The notes under the pieces: generated by a model
What the model saw: only the letters and a program-made list of their open reading frames with translations
Told to the model about the DNA's origin: nothing
The model's database searches: none
NCBI GenBank assembly: GCA_963402885.1
Contig: OY727094.1
Span: forward strand, 1,924,501 to 1,988,500
Origin: Antedon bifida
Lineage: Eukaryota; Echinodermata; Crinoidea; Comatulida; Antedonidae
Length of the DNA: 64,000 nucleotides
Direction: 5' to 3'
Shown here: positions 12,901 through 24,177 of the stretch, one piece after another
Position numbering within the stretch: the first letter of the stretch is position 1
Layout: each line of letters starts with the position of its first letter
Program-made: the position numbers and the translations under genes

Positions 12901-14685
12901 ATGGAACACGCTACCACATCATGTTTTATAGACAGACAACTATAAATAATTCCAAACAATCATGACAAACACATCCAAGAGAGAAGGCAGTCAATACGAG
13001 TATTAACTCACTTGCCACCTGATTCACTTATAGGTAAGAACACTTAAAGGTAAGAGCTACAGTGGTCAATCTAGTTGAAGTTTGGGCAAGCAAAATGGTG
13101 TCCCTTGCACAGCCCCTGGACTACTAAACTGACCAAATCAAGCTGTTAATACCTTATGTGTTGCAACAAGCGTCTCAAATCTAGCTATCACATCCCGTGA
13201 TTCTTGAAACTCCTCTGCCGACTCCAAAACGCGATCAAGAAACGTGTTAAATATCTTGCGTTTGTCTAACCGCATCATAAACTTATTGCGTTGTTGCTCC
13301 AACTCGCTCTTCTCCTCCAAAAGCCGTGTGATTTCTTTATGTTTTGTTTTCTTGTGTTCTTTCTCATCTTCTGCTTTCTTGACAGCTCTTGCTCTTTTTG
13401 AATCATTTTCCTATTTAATGAAAAATTTATTTTCGGAGTAGAATTCATATAGAAGTATGGGAAGATAGAAAAACATTATCTGGGTTTATTTTAATGGTTT
13501 GTGGTACAACATGGTTTTTATAGATACCGAGTCAAAAATAAGAACTGTAAATAAATTCTTAAATACAGTACAGAACAATACAGAACCCCACATCTATAAA
13601 GGAACACATTTGAGAGCCAATAAAGTGCCCTCTTAATGGGGGTGTCTCCTGAATAGGTGTTGGCTGTAGTGTTAAAATATAACTTGTAAGCCTTTTGTTT
13701 ATTTCATGGGAAAGTGTCTGTTACATAGAGGTGTCCCACTGGAGAGGTTCTACTGTATATGAATATTAATGGTGTATTTAAGCATGAAATTTCTTCACCA
13801 ATAATCTATATTCTAATTGTACATACTTTAAGAAATTTATCAAACTTGAGTAGTGATTCTTTTAATTGGTATTCTTTTCTTTCTAGTTCTTCTCTTCGCT
13901 GTTGCAAGCTTTCCATCTTCATCTGAAACTCCTGAATAAATAAAAATTTAGCAAAATTATGAAGTTGTACTGATTTATACAGATCAGAAAGTCAGGAAAC
14001 TGGAAATGGAATAGAGATTGTTTCACATATAATATGCACCATGTGAGATTGGTTCAGTTTAGTAACTTGCCTCTTTCTGTGCGGCTAAAGCCTGTTCTAC
14101 TTCTGACATTTCTCGTCTTTTCTCAAGTAACCGAGTAGCAGGAGTTAAATGATCATCCTCCCTCTCTGGCATTTTTCTATAAAATAAAAGATACTATTGA
14201 TTATTGTTTCTTATTAATATATATTATTAGTAGTATATTAGGTCTAGGCCTACAGAGTTTACAGTAGGCGTAGGCCCTATTCTTTTTGTAGCCTACAGTA
14301 GTACATGCTGTTGTTTAACAGTATTACATTTTAATATTTATTCTTAATATTTTTTTTTTATCTTACTTTAGTTTTTAGTGTCATTCGACATTTATGAAGC
14401 CTATAGACTAGTATTACAGGGCTAGGCCTATTCATACTGCTATTAAGTCTTAGGCCTCATCCTAACCCACACTACCCTAGGCCTATTTCCTACCTTAGAG
14501 TAGCCTACTCAGCATCATCAACTAGGCATATGAGGCCTCCTATTCATTCAAGGAAGGCTAGTAGGGCCTAGCCTAGCTACTAGAGGAGGCTAGTTTTATA
14601 ATTCGTCAGTCAAAACAAGCAAAACTTACACGAGGAGTTTATCCTCAAATGTCGTCCTAAAGTACTCTTCTAAGCTCACCGACAT
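6933..14685 (-). CDS. CCDC42: CCDC42/CFAP73-family ciliary coiled-coil protein
   Basis: Eight coding exons on the minus strand, in coding order: 14685-14630, 14176-14071, 13931-13827, 13410-13153, 12557-12394, 11815-11747, 9187-9103, 7025-6933. They total 936 nt, or 311 aa plus TAG; the human family members are close to this length. The start is MSVSLEEYF. Residues about 30-240 are rich in E, K, Q and R with heptad-like hydrophobics (coiled coil). Family-typical stretches are RLLEKRREM (about 32-40), DVIARFETLV in exon 4 and NTAAKKTLLLGRIKMATHN across exons 6-7. Family knowledge: CCDC42 and CFAP73 are axonemal or sperm-tail proteins; CFAP73 works in the modified inner-arm dynein complex. Which paralogue this is cannot be settled here. 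Intron 2 has a GC donor (GCAAGT). The neighbour upstream is the divergent SEC14-like gene. Confidence 0.9.
7636..8064. repeat. tandem duplication, about 210 bp x 2
   Basis: Both copies carry CAAATTTTCATTTAAACCTT, TATGGTTTAGTATTACGATT and GGCTATTGTCGGTTTATCCA (second copy GTCAGT). The last word and the following GGTAAGCTAGG recur at about 40910-40945, so part of this unit is a dispersed repeat. It lies in intron 7 of the CCDC42-like gene. Confidence 0.85.
8801..9085. repeat. 16-bp minisatellite, about 17 copies
   Basis: The unit is about GTACTTATTCGCACAT with TTTGTACAT and TTCATACAT variants. The array ends 17 bases from the splice donor of CCDC42-like exon 7 (exon end 9103 on the minus strand), so it forms the first part of intron 7. 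Because 16 is not a multiple of 3, all three frames are used in turn; the open frames over it are an artefact of low complexity. Confidence 0.9.
10482..10681. mobile_element. family A MITE with tandem core
   Basis: Terminal repeat AGCTCTGTCTACACTATC on the left, GATAGTGTAGACAGTGCT on the right. The core word ATATCACTACAATATTTGGGC is repeated about four times at 21-bp spacing. Confidence 0.9.
11489..11613. mobile_element. degenerate family B MITE
   Basis: The core AATCACAAGCAAAGGATCAT with opposing CTTGTAATTTGTCAATTTAC, then TTGCATTGCGATTACGCCC, marks an old family B copy. Ends are unclear; a family A copy sits directly to its right. Confidence 0.55.
11624..11736. mobile_element. family A MITE beside a splice donor
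   Basis: TTA target duplication on both sides. The right end (11736) lies only 4 bases beyond the GTAAGT donor (11746-11741, minus strand) of CCDC42-like exon 6. It is a short form with one copy of the core. Confidence 0.92.
12614..12737. mobile_element. family A MITE
   Basis: Left end AGCCCTTTCTACACTATC, right end GATAATGTAGACAGAGCT; both arms carry two or three substitutions. TAA on the left. It lies in intron 4 of the CCDC42-like gene. Confidence 0.88.
12790..12960 (+). pseudogene. fragment of non-LTR retrotransposon ORF2 C-terminus
   Basis: One frame reads KTRDNFFDTRIIEKWNTLP before a TAG at about 12930. The pattern FF-x-x-R-(I/V)(I/V)-x-x-W-N-x-LP is characteristic of the C-terminal end of many LINE-type reverse transcriptase proteins. 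The fragment is short, stop-interrupted and in an intron, opposite in strand to the host gene. The clade cannot be assigned. Confidence 0.6.
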
Positions 14686-15358
14686 TTTGATGTTTTTTTG
14701 TATTTTATTTAATTATTTAAAACTTAAAAAGTGACGGAACGATGTAAAAACATAAACAATCACATTTCCCACACCACAAAACGTTTCGATAGCAACACAA
14801 TGATTGACGTTGATGGCGTCCTTTGTAACAACAATTCAGAGCCATATATGGCTCTGCAACAATTTTGCTGCTGCTCAGTCTGTATGTTTATTACATCTAT
14901 ACAAATTATATTATTTATGCGTTTTATATGATTGATTTCTTTACCATATTTTGACAACAATTATATTATGTTTGCTTTCTTCAGCTCATAATCCTAGAAT
15001 ATGACCAGTGCTGATTACAGATGAGTAGTAAAACACAATATATTAACCCATTATTCTATTACTCTATATTACAGTCTGCTATATTTTAGATAAAAAATAA
15101 GTTTTACCGTTTCCTCATTTTTTATAATGTGTGATAGTGTGATTTTTATAATTATTTAGTAGGCTACACATAGGCCTCATTCCTTTTTAAAATGGTTAGA
15201 GGGTTAGAGCTTGTATCATCAGGATTCCAGAGCCAGTGACTTAAGTTGTTTATCACACTGAGGGCGTCAGCAAAAAAAAAGTGACATATCTATTTATAGA
15301 TATATTATTATAACACTATGGTATATTTATTGTGGTAGTATACGTAGAGAAAATAACA
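14686..15358. promoter_or_regulatory. divergent intergenic promoter region
   Basis: This 673-bp gap separates the start codons of the CCDC42-like gene (minus) and the SEC14-like gene (plus). Both promoters and 5' leaders must lie here unless upstream non-coding exons exist. No TATA box, CpG-rich block or transposon-derived arm is obvious. A palindrome, AGAGCCATATATGGCTCT, lies at about 14839-14856 and could bind a dimeric factor; that is speculation. Confidence 0.45.
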
Positions 15359-18300
15359 ATGAGTGGCCGTGTAGGAGATCTTTCGGAGCAACAACAGAAG
15401 ACGCTAAATGAAGTAAGTGTTTACAATACACAGGCTGGGTGGGATATAAAACTATGGGGATGGTGTATGAAGGCAGACACACAGACTTATTGTTGTTAGG
15501 GCCCGGAGTAAGGTGGTGGTAATTTTGACTCTGTTGATGTGATAGCCTACATATTACTATATGATCTTATTTTAAGAGCTAAATTATGCATAGTGTACAA
15601 TGCGAAATAATACATTATTGATATTATGAATCGGGTATTACTTAAATTAATTAGGCCTTGCTTGATCACTAGTTATTGGTCACATATTGTTATTTAGACG
15701 TTCTAATGTATAGGCCTAAAGTATACCTACTTAGTAAATTAAGGGAGAGCTTTATATTTGCGCCATTTGTTAACTTACAGCTTTGATCCACAGCAATACT
15801 AATAGGCTTGCAAAATAACAAATCATATTTTAATTTCCACCGGCCGTCTATTTAATAATACAAAGAAAACAACAATTCGCTTACATTATATCATGGAGTA
15901 AAGAATAAGAATTCTTTACTCCATGATTATATGCATATAAAGTTATTAGGCTATCTCGACATGACACTTGACAGCGACATAACCTAATTATCTTATCGGC
16001 TGTTCCGTTTTAAATGAGAAGTAATCGTTGTTGTTCCGAGTTTAATGGTTTATGTTGTTTCCTTTTACACATACCATGTATATTATAAAGTTCATTAACC
16101 TTACTTAAGTCGAGAGTTATATAAGAATATATACGGAAGTAAAGCTCCGCTCCTATTCCTGGACCCGTGACCGATGATGCCAATTCATGGTTAAATGAAA
16201 GAAAACAGTCTTGCAAATGTAGACCTTTAATGTTCATGTAGGCCTACGTCAGAAATAACGGTACATCATCAACAGTGTCTATGCTGATAGCGGCATCAAT
16301 ATTAATACTTGAATATAATGCTGCCTCGCGTGTAACACGCGAGAACCAGATGCTTAAAGAAATACAATGTAGCATTCGTTATAAACACGCAAGTATAGGT
16401 CTATCCCCGATTATCAATATTAAAAACAATATAATTATGTTTCAAATCTATTCTTTATAAATATTATGCAAATTCATTTTGATGCGCTGCTTATTTAGCC
16501 CTATGAATATGCATACGGTATTATAAGCCTGTGGCCTCCTTTATACTATAGGCCTATGCAATCATTTTTAGACTTGTTCGACTTTTGTAATGTCTGTTTT
16601 TTATATATAGGCCTACCACCAGACACTGGACAATTATTATTGAAAAAAAGGCTAAATTTATTATTTGATAAGCTATATTGAACACGACAGCAATACAATA
16701 ATTATAATTTAAGTTGTGACTTATGAAGTGATAATTGTGTCCATGGTATTAAATGGTATTACTGCTTTGTGTGGATAAAGCAACTGATGTACAATGAAAC
16801 GCATTTAATATTAAAAAGAAAAAACCTTGAATTTTAATTTCTTTTGAATAAAAGTCCGGGATGTTTATATTCACTGGACAGGCCACGTTGGATAATCCTT
16901 ACGACATCCTTTAAGCTCTGTCTACACCATCAACCTTTATGTGACAAAAAAATGTGATGCGCCCATGGACATGATGAGATTCAAAGACTCAAAGATTCAA
17001 ATTTTATTCTCATTCATTTCTGGAAATTTCATTGCTTGCATAAAAAATTACAGAACTACAATTGAAACTACAATAAACATATCACTACCATATTTAGGCA
17101 TATCACTACCATATTTAGGCATATCACTACCATATTTAGGCATATCACTACCATATTTAGGCATATCACTACCATATTTGGGCATATCACTACCATATTT
17201 GGGCACATCACATTTTTTTTGTCAAACTAATTTGACAGTGTAGACAGAGCTTTAGACTTTGGAACAATTAAAACTATTGATCAATTTACTATTATATGAA
17301 AAAGGTTACCGTTTAAATTTCGAACATTTTGTACGTGCATGGGTTACTGTAAAGCATAACCCCACTAGTGATCAAGCAAAGCAGACCTTTTGTTAAAAAA
17401 GCGAAAGGTCATTCCTAGTATTTACGCAATAAATGCAATATAGGCAGGTTTTAGCAGACGATAAAAATAAATGAGCCAGTTGCTATTACATTAATCTACC
17501 ACAGCTACTTTGCTGGTACAAATAGGCTTATTTATACACTAAATAGCTTGTTATGGAACGCAAAAAGCGCAAGAATCAGTTTTGTTCACAAAACGACGTG
17601 CAAACATAAAATAAAAGCGGCCGATGGGTTTTTAAAAAGACGCGGAAACCTCTTAAATAAAACAAAACAATACTGTACAATAGATGAACAAGAACTACAT
17701 TTAAACGATTCGTATTAGTTGATTTATTTTTAGTTTCACACTAATTCAATAATTTTTGTCTTCTTACAGTTTCGTCAAAACCTGTCTGATGACCTTTCAC
17801 CTCGTCACGATGATCATTACCTTCTGAGATGGCTACGAGGTATTGATAATTGATAACAAATTAATCGATCACAATCATTCAGTCAATCAAGTGATCGATT
17901 ACAAAACTAAATCATCAAGCAAACACCAATTTAATAATATTAATCATTAAATAGATCATTTAATCGATTTCTGACACAGCCACGATCAACAAACACATAT
18001 CAGAGGATAAGTAGATGAAAAAGAAAAATATGTAATAACAAGACTTAACTTTGATCATTACACCGTAACGTAATTAACGTGTCATCTTATTGCAGCTCGC
18101 AAGTTCGACCTGTCAAAATCCGAGAAAATGTTAAGAGAAGTGAGTACAAATAGACACGATAAGTACAAATAGACACAATAAGTATAAATAGACACAATGA
18201 AAACTGTTTTATTCATTGAAGTTAAGATGTATATTCATTGGTGAAGTAAAAAACAAATTCATGAGTTACAATAGATTGAAGAAGTACTTAGAAGTTAGGT

Positions 18301-21300
18301 ATCTAAAACAAAATATAATGTGTATCTGTACTTATTTGTATGTGGAGGTTGTTTTTTTAAAATAAACTGAATTGAATAAATTATTATACCGAATGCCTGT
18401 AATCGATATAGCATATAAAAAAACGTATGAATACGCCTAAGAAAAAAAGTCTTTAATTCATATTCACAGCATCTAATATTCAGAAAACAGATGAATATAG
18501 ATGGGATTCTAGATTGGAATCCGCCCGAGGTAAGCTATGCTAACTAACATGGAGTAGGTAGAGTAATAAGAATGAGGATAGCGTTACGATGATACGGAGC
18601 ACAGTGCATGAAATGATCGTATACATGACGAACATGGATAGTGGTGTATACTACACGTTTATTCCGTGGTGATGATGGTATGGTAGTATACGACGTGGTG
18701 ATAATGAGGACGGGGTGCTGATAATGAGGACGATTGGTGATAATGAGTACGGGGTGATGATGATGAGGACGGGGTGGTGACGACGAGAACGCACTGTGGT
18801 GAGAAAGATGAGGTGTTAAAGGACGTGTTGATAAGGAGGACTAGATGGTGACGATGAGGACGGGGTGGTGCCGACGAGGACGGGGTGGTGGTGATAATGA
18901 GGAGGGGGTGGTGACGATGAGGACGGGTGATAATAAAGACGAGGTGGTGACCATGAGGACGGGGTGGTGACGACGACGACGTGGTGGTGATGACGATGAG
19001 GACAGGGTGGTGACGATGAGGACGAGGTGGTGACGATGAGGACTGGGTGGTGTTAATGAGGACCGGAGTGGTGATAATGAGGACGGAGGTGGTGATAATG
19101 AGGACGGAGTGGTGATAATGAGGAAGGGAGTGGTGATAATGAGGACGGAGTGGTGATAATGAGGACGGGAGTGGTGATAATGAGGACGGGGTGGTGACTA
19201 TGAGGACGGGGTGGTGACGATGAGGACTGGGTGGTGATGATGAGGACGGGGTGGTGATAATGAGGACGGGAGTGGTGATAATGAGGACGGGAGTGGTGAC
19301 GATGAGGACGGGTGGTGATGATGAGGACGGGGTGATGATAATGAGGACGGGGGGTGATGATAATGAGGACGGGTGGTGATGATGAGGACGGGTGGTGATG
19401 ATGAGGACGGGGGTTATGATAATGAGAACGGTGTGATGATAATGAGAACGGGGTGGTGATAATGACGAGGTGGTGATAGTGAGAAAGATGTGGTGTTAAT
19501 GGACGTGGTGATATTGATATCGTGGTGACAACGAGAGTGATGATGAGGACGAGAGGTGGTGATGAGGACGAGGTGGCGATGAGGACGCAGTGTGGTGAGA
19601 AAAACGCGGTGGTAATGGGTGTGGTGAAAATTAGGACGAGAGTGATGATGAGGACGAGTAAGTGGTGATGAGAACGAGAGGTGGTGATTAAGGACGCAAA
19701 ATAATTTCAGATATGAAAACTAAACACGTGAGTTACTATCTGTAGAAACGACGATGTTAATTTTATATTCGACAATTTGACTGATTGATTGTCTCAACTT
19801 AAAAACCGGGTATACCACATACAATAAGCACACACACTAATAAAACATTAAGACTATACTAATTATTTTCAATTTCCTATTTGTCCAGGTTTTGCCAAAG
19901 TACATGCCGGGTGGAATATGCGGGCATCACAAAGATGGTGGTATCATCTGGATCGAACCGTACGGGCGTATAGATCCAAAAGGCATAGTTCGATCTTGTA
20001 ATAAGTCGGATTTTGTCCGATACAAAACTAAATTTTGTGAAATAATATTGAAAGATTTTGAAGAACAATCGAAAAAGGTAAACAAGACGACGAAATGGAT
20101 TCTGCTTAATGTCGTAAAAAGAAACTTCTGTTGGCAAACATATATTCAATTCAAGTTCACATTTATTTAGCAAAAACATGGATTTTTATATACTATTAAA
20201 TTAGAACGTACGTTTTTGATCTAAAATTATAGTTTCATTTTTTTAGCTTGGTAAAATTGTTGATGACGTCATAGTAATTGTTGATCTCGATACAATTGAG
20301 TATCACCATATATGGCAACCGTTAGTTGATGCGTACAATGCCGCATTTACAATGTTTGAGGCCAACTACCCAGAAGTACTTAAAATATGCTTTGTATTAA
20401 ATGGTAATCTATATTTTTCAGTAATATTTTATTGCGATTTATGCACGAACTGAACTAAGTAGTTTGCAACACTCCACTCAAATTTAGACGCTAGACTGTT
20501 TAGTCACATAACGTTAATCTAACTAACCCATCAATACAAAACTTCTAATTGTGACTGTTAAGCTCTGTCTACACTATCAAACTTTATGTGACAAAATGGA
20601 TGTGCCCATATATGGACATGATGATGTCATATCACTATCATTATGTGAGCATATCACTACCATATTTGGGTACATCACACTTTTTTTTCAAACTAGTTTG
20701 ATAGTTAGACAGGGCCTATTACACTCCACGCTGCGCTCGACGAAAATGTTTACAGTGCTGTAAACCGAATTCTATTTACAACCAGTCTGGAGTTGTTAAT
20801 AACACTCTAGTTTTCTCTACGATGCGCTCAATTAATTATGTTTACCCCTTAGCATTAATGTTATTGTTTGATTGTTTGCCGAAAGTAAAATAAAATGCAT
20901 ATTTTCAATTTGCAGCTCCAAGTATGGTGTCGGCGGGTTTCAGTTTAATCAAACCGTTTCTAAGTGAAGACACAACACACAAGATCAAATTCCTCAAAAG
21001 TAAATATGATATTAAAAGAAGAATGGATGAATATACAGTAGGCCTAGTTATTTTAAAACTATCTCGAATTTACAAGACACCGTAAAACGGTATCGAAACT
21101 GAGAACAACTCGACCTTAATCTCTGTCTCACTATCAAACTAGTTTGATGTGCCCAAATACGGTAGCAATATTCCTAAATGGTAGTAATATTCCTAAATAT
21201 GGTAATGATATGACATCATTATGTCCATATATGGGCACATCACATTTTTTGTCGCATAAAGTTTGATAATGTGGACAGAGCTTAACACTACGATGACAGA

Positions 21301-22793
21301 TAGAAAGCAACACAATAAGATATTTAGGTAGATTATTTTGGGAGACTAAAATAAAGGTTATTATAAGTATATTCTTATAGCACATTTTTGTTATTTAACT
21401 TATATCTTCTTGACAGGTAATCAATTACACGTTTTACTGGAGTATATCGACCCTGACCAGCTACCAAAGGCTTACGGAGGGACAAGAACAGATTCAAATG
21501 GATGTCCGCAATGTACAGATGAGGTATGGTCATTTTGACGAAGATATGACGAATATTACCATGGCAAAAATAAATAAAATGACGACGAAGATATAAACGC
21601 TAGCAACATCCTTGAGCCAAAATTCTTATAAAACAAATTTATCGAGATGTACGAGTTGCGCTCGATGTACGAGTTGCGCTCGATGTACGAGACGCGCTTG
21701 ATGTACAGTATGCGCCTGATTTACGAGATGCCGTGAAAGAGATGCCTACTCTAGTGTGTGCACACTTAGTCACAAATTACAATTTACTTTATAGTAATGT
21801 TATTTCTTATAGATATGTTGGGGTGGCAAGGTACCGCGATCGTACTACGTCAATAAAGAATTACAAGAAAATGAAAATATGCAAAAGGTATCAATACCTT
21901 CTAAATCGTCACATTACGTCAAACTAGAGATAACAGAAGTAAACTCAGTTATAAGGTATGTACAACAAAAACCTAAAGCTCTGTCTACACTATCAAACCA
22001 TAGCAAATATGGTGGCGATATGCCCAAATATGGTAGTGATATGACATCATCATGTCCATATATGGGACATCACATTTGTCAAATAAAGTTTGATAGTGTA
22101 GACAAGGCTGTAAAAGAGTACTCATACGCGCGCTACGGGCAACAACAGTACACTCTTTTCGATGTTATAGCCATAAACATTATCGACAATGTCAAAACTA
22201 ATCGTACTTCTTTATTGACATTTTCCTTAGTTGGGATTTCAATTCGGATGAAGCAATCATATTTGGAATATTTAAGAAAAATAAAGTTGAAAAAGAAAAG
22301 GAGAAAGATTTGAAGGTAATCCAGGCAAAGGCAAAGTACAACTCACACCAAGTGCCAGAATCAGGAGAAATCATCTGTATACAAGTTGGACTGTGTAAGT
22401 AAAGCTAACGCAACGCAAGGGAGTTGACCAATTAAATGACAAGCGACAATTCTAATAATCCATCGCTTGTGATTGGTTAAATTATATGCGTTTCGCTTAC
22501 GTTCTTGCCTACATTCTAGCCTACGTTCTAGTGGAATTCCAAGCTTTATGTATGATTTTAGACTTAGTTTAGGTACAATAAATTATAATTGACGAGTTAG
22601 TTGCCGTTATGTATGTGAACATGAAAAAAAATACATTTAGACTAATAGTGTTCTTCTTTGTTTAGATGTGATTACATTTGAAAACACCAACATTCTACAG
22701 AGTAAAAGTGTAAGATTCAATGTTGAAGTGCGACCACCAATGAATGAAAAAACGACAAAGGCAAAGGAACACTGTAACGGCATAGTACCTTAA
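15359..22793 (+). CDS. SEC14L2: SEC14-like protein (CRAL-TRIO and GOLD domains)
   Basis: Eleven coding exons: 15359-15412, 17770-17839, 18096-18139, 18470-18529, 19889-20077, 20247-20403, 20916-20999, 21417-21523, 21813-21955, 22231-22394, 22666-22793. They total 1200 nt, 399 aa plus TAA, the usual length for SEC14L2/3/4. CRAL-TRIO N-terminal helices span about 10-60 (LLRWLRARKFDLSKSEKML), the CRAL-TRIO lipid pocket about 76-250 (DGILDWNPPEVLPKY; IKPFLSEDT; GGT motif near the end) and the GOLD-like beta domain about 270-385 (YNSHQVPESG). Family knowledge: these cytosolic proteins bind and move hydrophobic ligands such as tocopherol, squalene or phosphoinositides. Fine assignment among SEC14L2, 3 and 4 is not possible; the invertebrate gene probably predates their split. 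Introns carry family A and B MITEs and a minisatellite. Nothing is missing. Confidence 0.93.
15890..15927. repeat. 17-bp arm hairpin with ATCATGGAG ends
   Basis: ATCATGGAGTAAAGAAT is followed after a few bases by ATTCTTTACTCCATGAT. It lies in intron 1 of the SEC14-like gene. Similar CATGGAG/CTCCATG hairpins occur near 46520. Confidence 0.7.
16914..17251. mobile_element. enlarged family A MITE
   Basis: TTA duplication at both ends; ends AGCTCTGTCTACACCATC and GACAGTGTAGACAGAGCT. The element is twice the usual size: an unrelated stretch of about 100 bp (16980-17082) interrupts the left half, and the core word ATATCACTACCATATTTAGG is amplified to six copies at 21-bp spacing on the right. Confidence 0.9.
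18650..19690. repeat. GT/GA-rich minisatellite, about 1 kb
   Basis: Degenerate units of 18-21 bp close to GTGGTGATAATGAGGACGGG fill most of intron 4 of the SEC14-like gene (18530-19888). The G-rich strand is the coding strand. Unit lengths vary and the edges are more diverged (CGTGGTGATAATGAGGACG), as expected of an array expanding from its middle. Confidence 0.92.
20561..20716. mobile_element. family A MITE
   Basis: TTA precedes the left end; the right end is worn (GATAGTTAGACAGGGCCT). It lies in intron 6 of the SEC14-like gene. Confidence 0.88.
21119..21282. mobile_element. family A MITE
   Basis: Left end worn (ATCTCTGTCTCACTATC), right end GATAATGTGGACAGAGCT. The core word is present twice (GGTAGTAATATTCCTAAAT). 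Flanks are TTA and TAA. Located in intron 7 of the SEC14-like gene. Confidence 0.85.
21642..21735. repeat. 18-bp tandem repeat, about 5 copies
   Basis: Units of GATGTACGAGTTGCGCTC repeat, the last ones diverged to GATGTACAGTATGCGCCT. Located in intron 8 of the SEC14-like gene, 120 bp past exon 8. Confidence 0.85.
21977..22109. mobile_element. family A MITE in a short intron
   Basis: It makes up about half of the 275-bp intron 9 of the SEC14-like gene, starting 22 bases past the donor. Left arm AGCTCTGTCTACACTATC is intact, right end GATAGTGTAGACAAGGCT. Confidence 0.9.
22403..22545. mobile_element. family B MITE abutting a splice donor
   Basis: The element starts just after the GTAAGT donor of SEC14-like exon 10 (22395-22400); the TAA of its target site overlaps the last base of the donor. 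The right end is TCCAAGCT followed by TTA. The CCAATTAAATGACAAGCGAC core is recognisable but the left outer arm is shortened. Confidence 0.82.
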
Positions 22794-23205
22794 GAAAATA
22801 CGGACCACAAGTGGGAAAATACGGACCACAATTGGATACGTCTGTGTCACGAACTAACGGTAGAATGACGTACAGGTGCTCTTTTAACGTCGAAATCCAC
22901 CATCATCTTTTATACACTTTTTACGAATGGTTATTGGACCAAACAATTAGCTGCATCTAGTAAGGCTGTTGATAGCCTTGATTTAACTATCTCTCAAATG
23001 ATTAGCAGCGCACATTATTATTTGATGTAGTATTTAAATTGCTCTTATGTTAAAAAGCTAGCGTGTTAAAATATTAAAAAGGCCATTATAAATGCACATA
23101 TCTCATCTTTGTACTACTGAATAACACACATTACATGTAGGTAGGTATAATAGCTTACTGTACACAGCAAGCATAGAGAACGTATTTATGTCATTGGCCT
23201 TCTTA

Positions 23206-23410
23206 AGCTTCATCTACTTCTATCAAACTCTATGTGTCAATACATTGTGATGTGCCCATATATGGACACGATGATGTCATATCACTACCATATGGGTATA
23301 TCACTACCATATTTGATGATATCACTACCATATTTCGGGAAAGCACTACCACATATGTGGGTATCACACTTTTTTTTGTCAAAACTAGTTTGATAGTGTA
23401 GACATAGCCT
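23206..23410. mobile_element. diverged family A MITE with tandem core
   Basis: Ends AGCTTCATCTACTTCTATC and GATAGTGTAGACATAGCCT. Four variants of ATATCACTACCATATTTG lie in the centre. More substitutions than most copies, so it is probably older. Confidence 0.82.
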
Positions 23411-23962
23411 TATTTAATTGGTCGATTTAGATAAAATAAACCTTTTCTAATGGTATTTTAGTATAGTTTAACTGTTTCTCACCTGTATAGAGCAGTCACA
23501 AATTGCAGGTGAAGTCAAATACTAAATACATACATGATGGATAACTTGAGAACGTGTTTCTGATAATGATGCTTGAAATAATTGACAGACCTAAAGAAAA
23601 TATGGTACAATGATCAGTTATTGATATCATAAGTAATAAAGAATAAAGACAAAACTTTTCTCAATAGTGCTATGTCAAATTGCAATTATTGTGGGGTTTT
23701 TTTGACGTATATTTATTGCTTTATTTGTTATCAAACTAATAGTCATTTTGATCCAGCAAACACAAGAAAATAATTACCATTACTAATTGACTACAAACAA
23801 AAATAAAACACTAATACTAATAGCTAAACACATCAGCCATTAAACCATTTAATAGTTCAGCAATGGCCGTATACATATAGGCTAGTTAAACTATATTTCA
23901 ATATAGTGTGAATGTCAATAGAGACTTAAAACGATAACAGTTGATGTTGGTTTAATCATAGT

Positions 23963-24177
23963 GTGCAACGCAAGCGACAGTTCGAATAATCCATCGCCTG
24001 TGATTGGTAAAATCACCTATACGTTGCGTTGTGTTGCTAGTGGGAACCAAGCTTAACGCAACGTAACGTGTTGGACCAATGACAAACAAGAGTTCGAATA
24101 ATCCATCGCGTGTGATTGGTCAAATCACTTACGTTGCATTACGTCCCTTGTGTTGCGTCTCTAGTGAGAACCAAGCA
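23963..24177. mobile_element. two adjacent family B MITEs
   Basis: The first copy (about 23963-24053) lacks its left outer arm and ends TAGTGGGAACCAAGCT. The second (about 24054-24177) starts at once and ends TCTCTAGTGAGAACCAAGC. Both have the TCGAATAATCCATCGC centre. Confidence 0.8.

Noticed and set aside
19877-20179. 100-codon minus-strand open frame opposite SEC14-like exon 5
   Set aside because: It is the antisense shadow of a well supported CRAL-TRIO exon.
22315-22320. GTAATC as a donor inside SEC14-like exon 10
   Set aside because: Reading through keeps frame and gives the conserved YNSHQVPESG segment of the GOLD domain.
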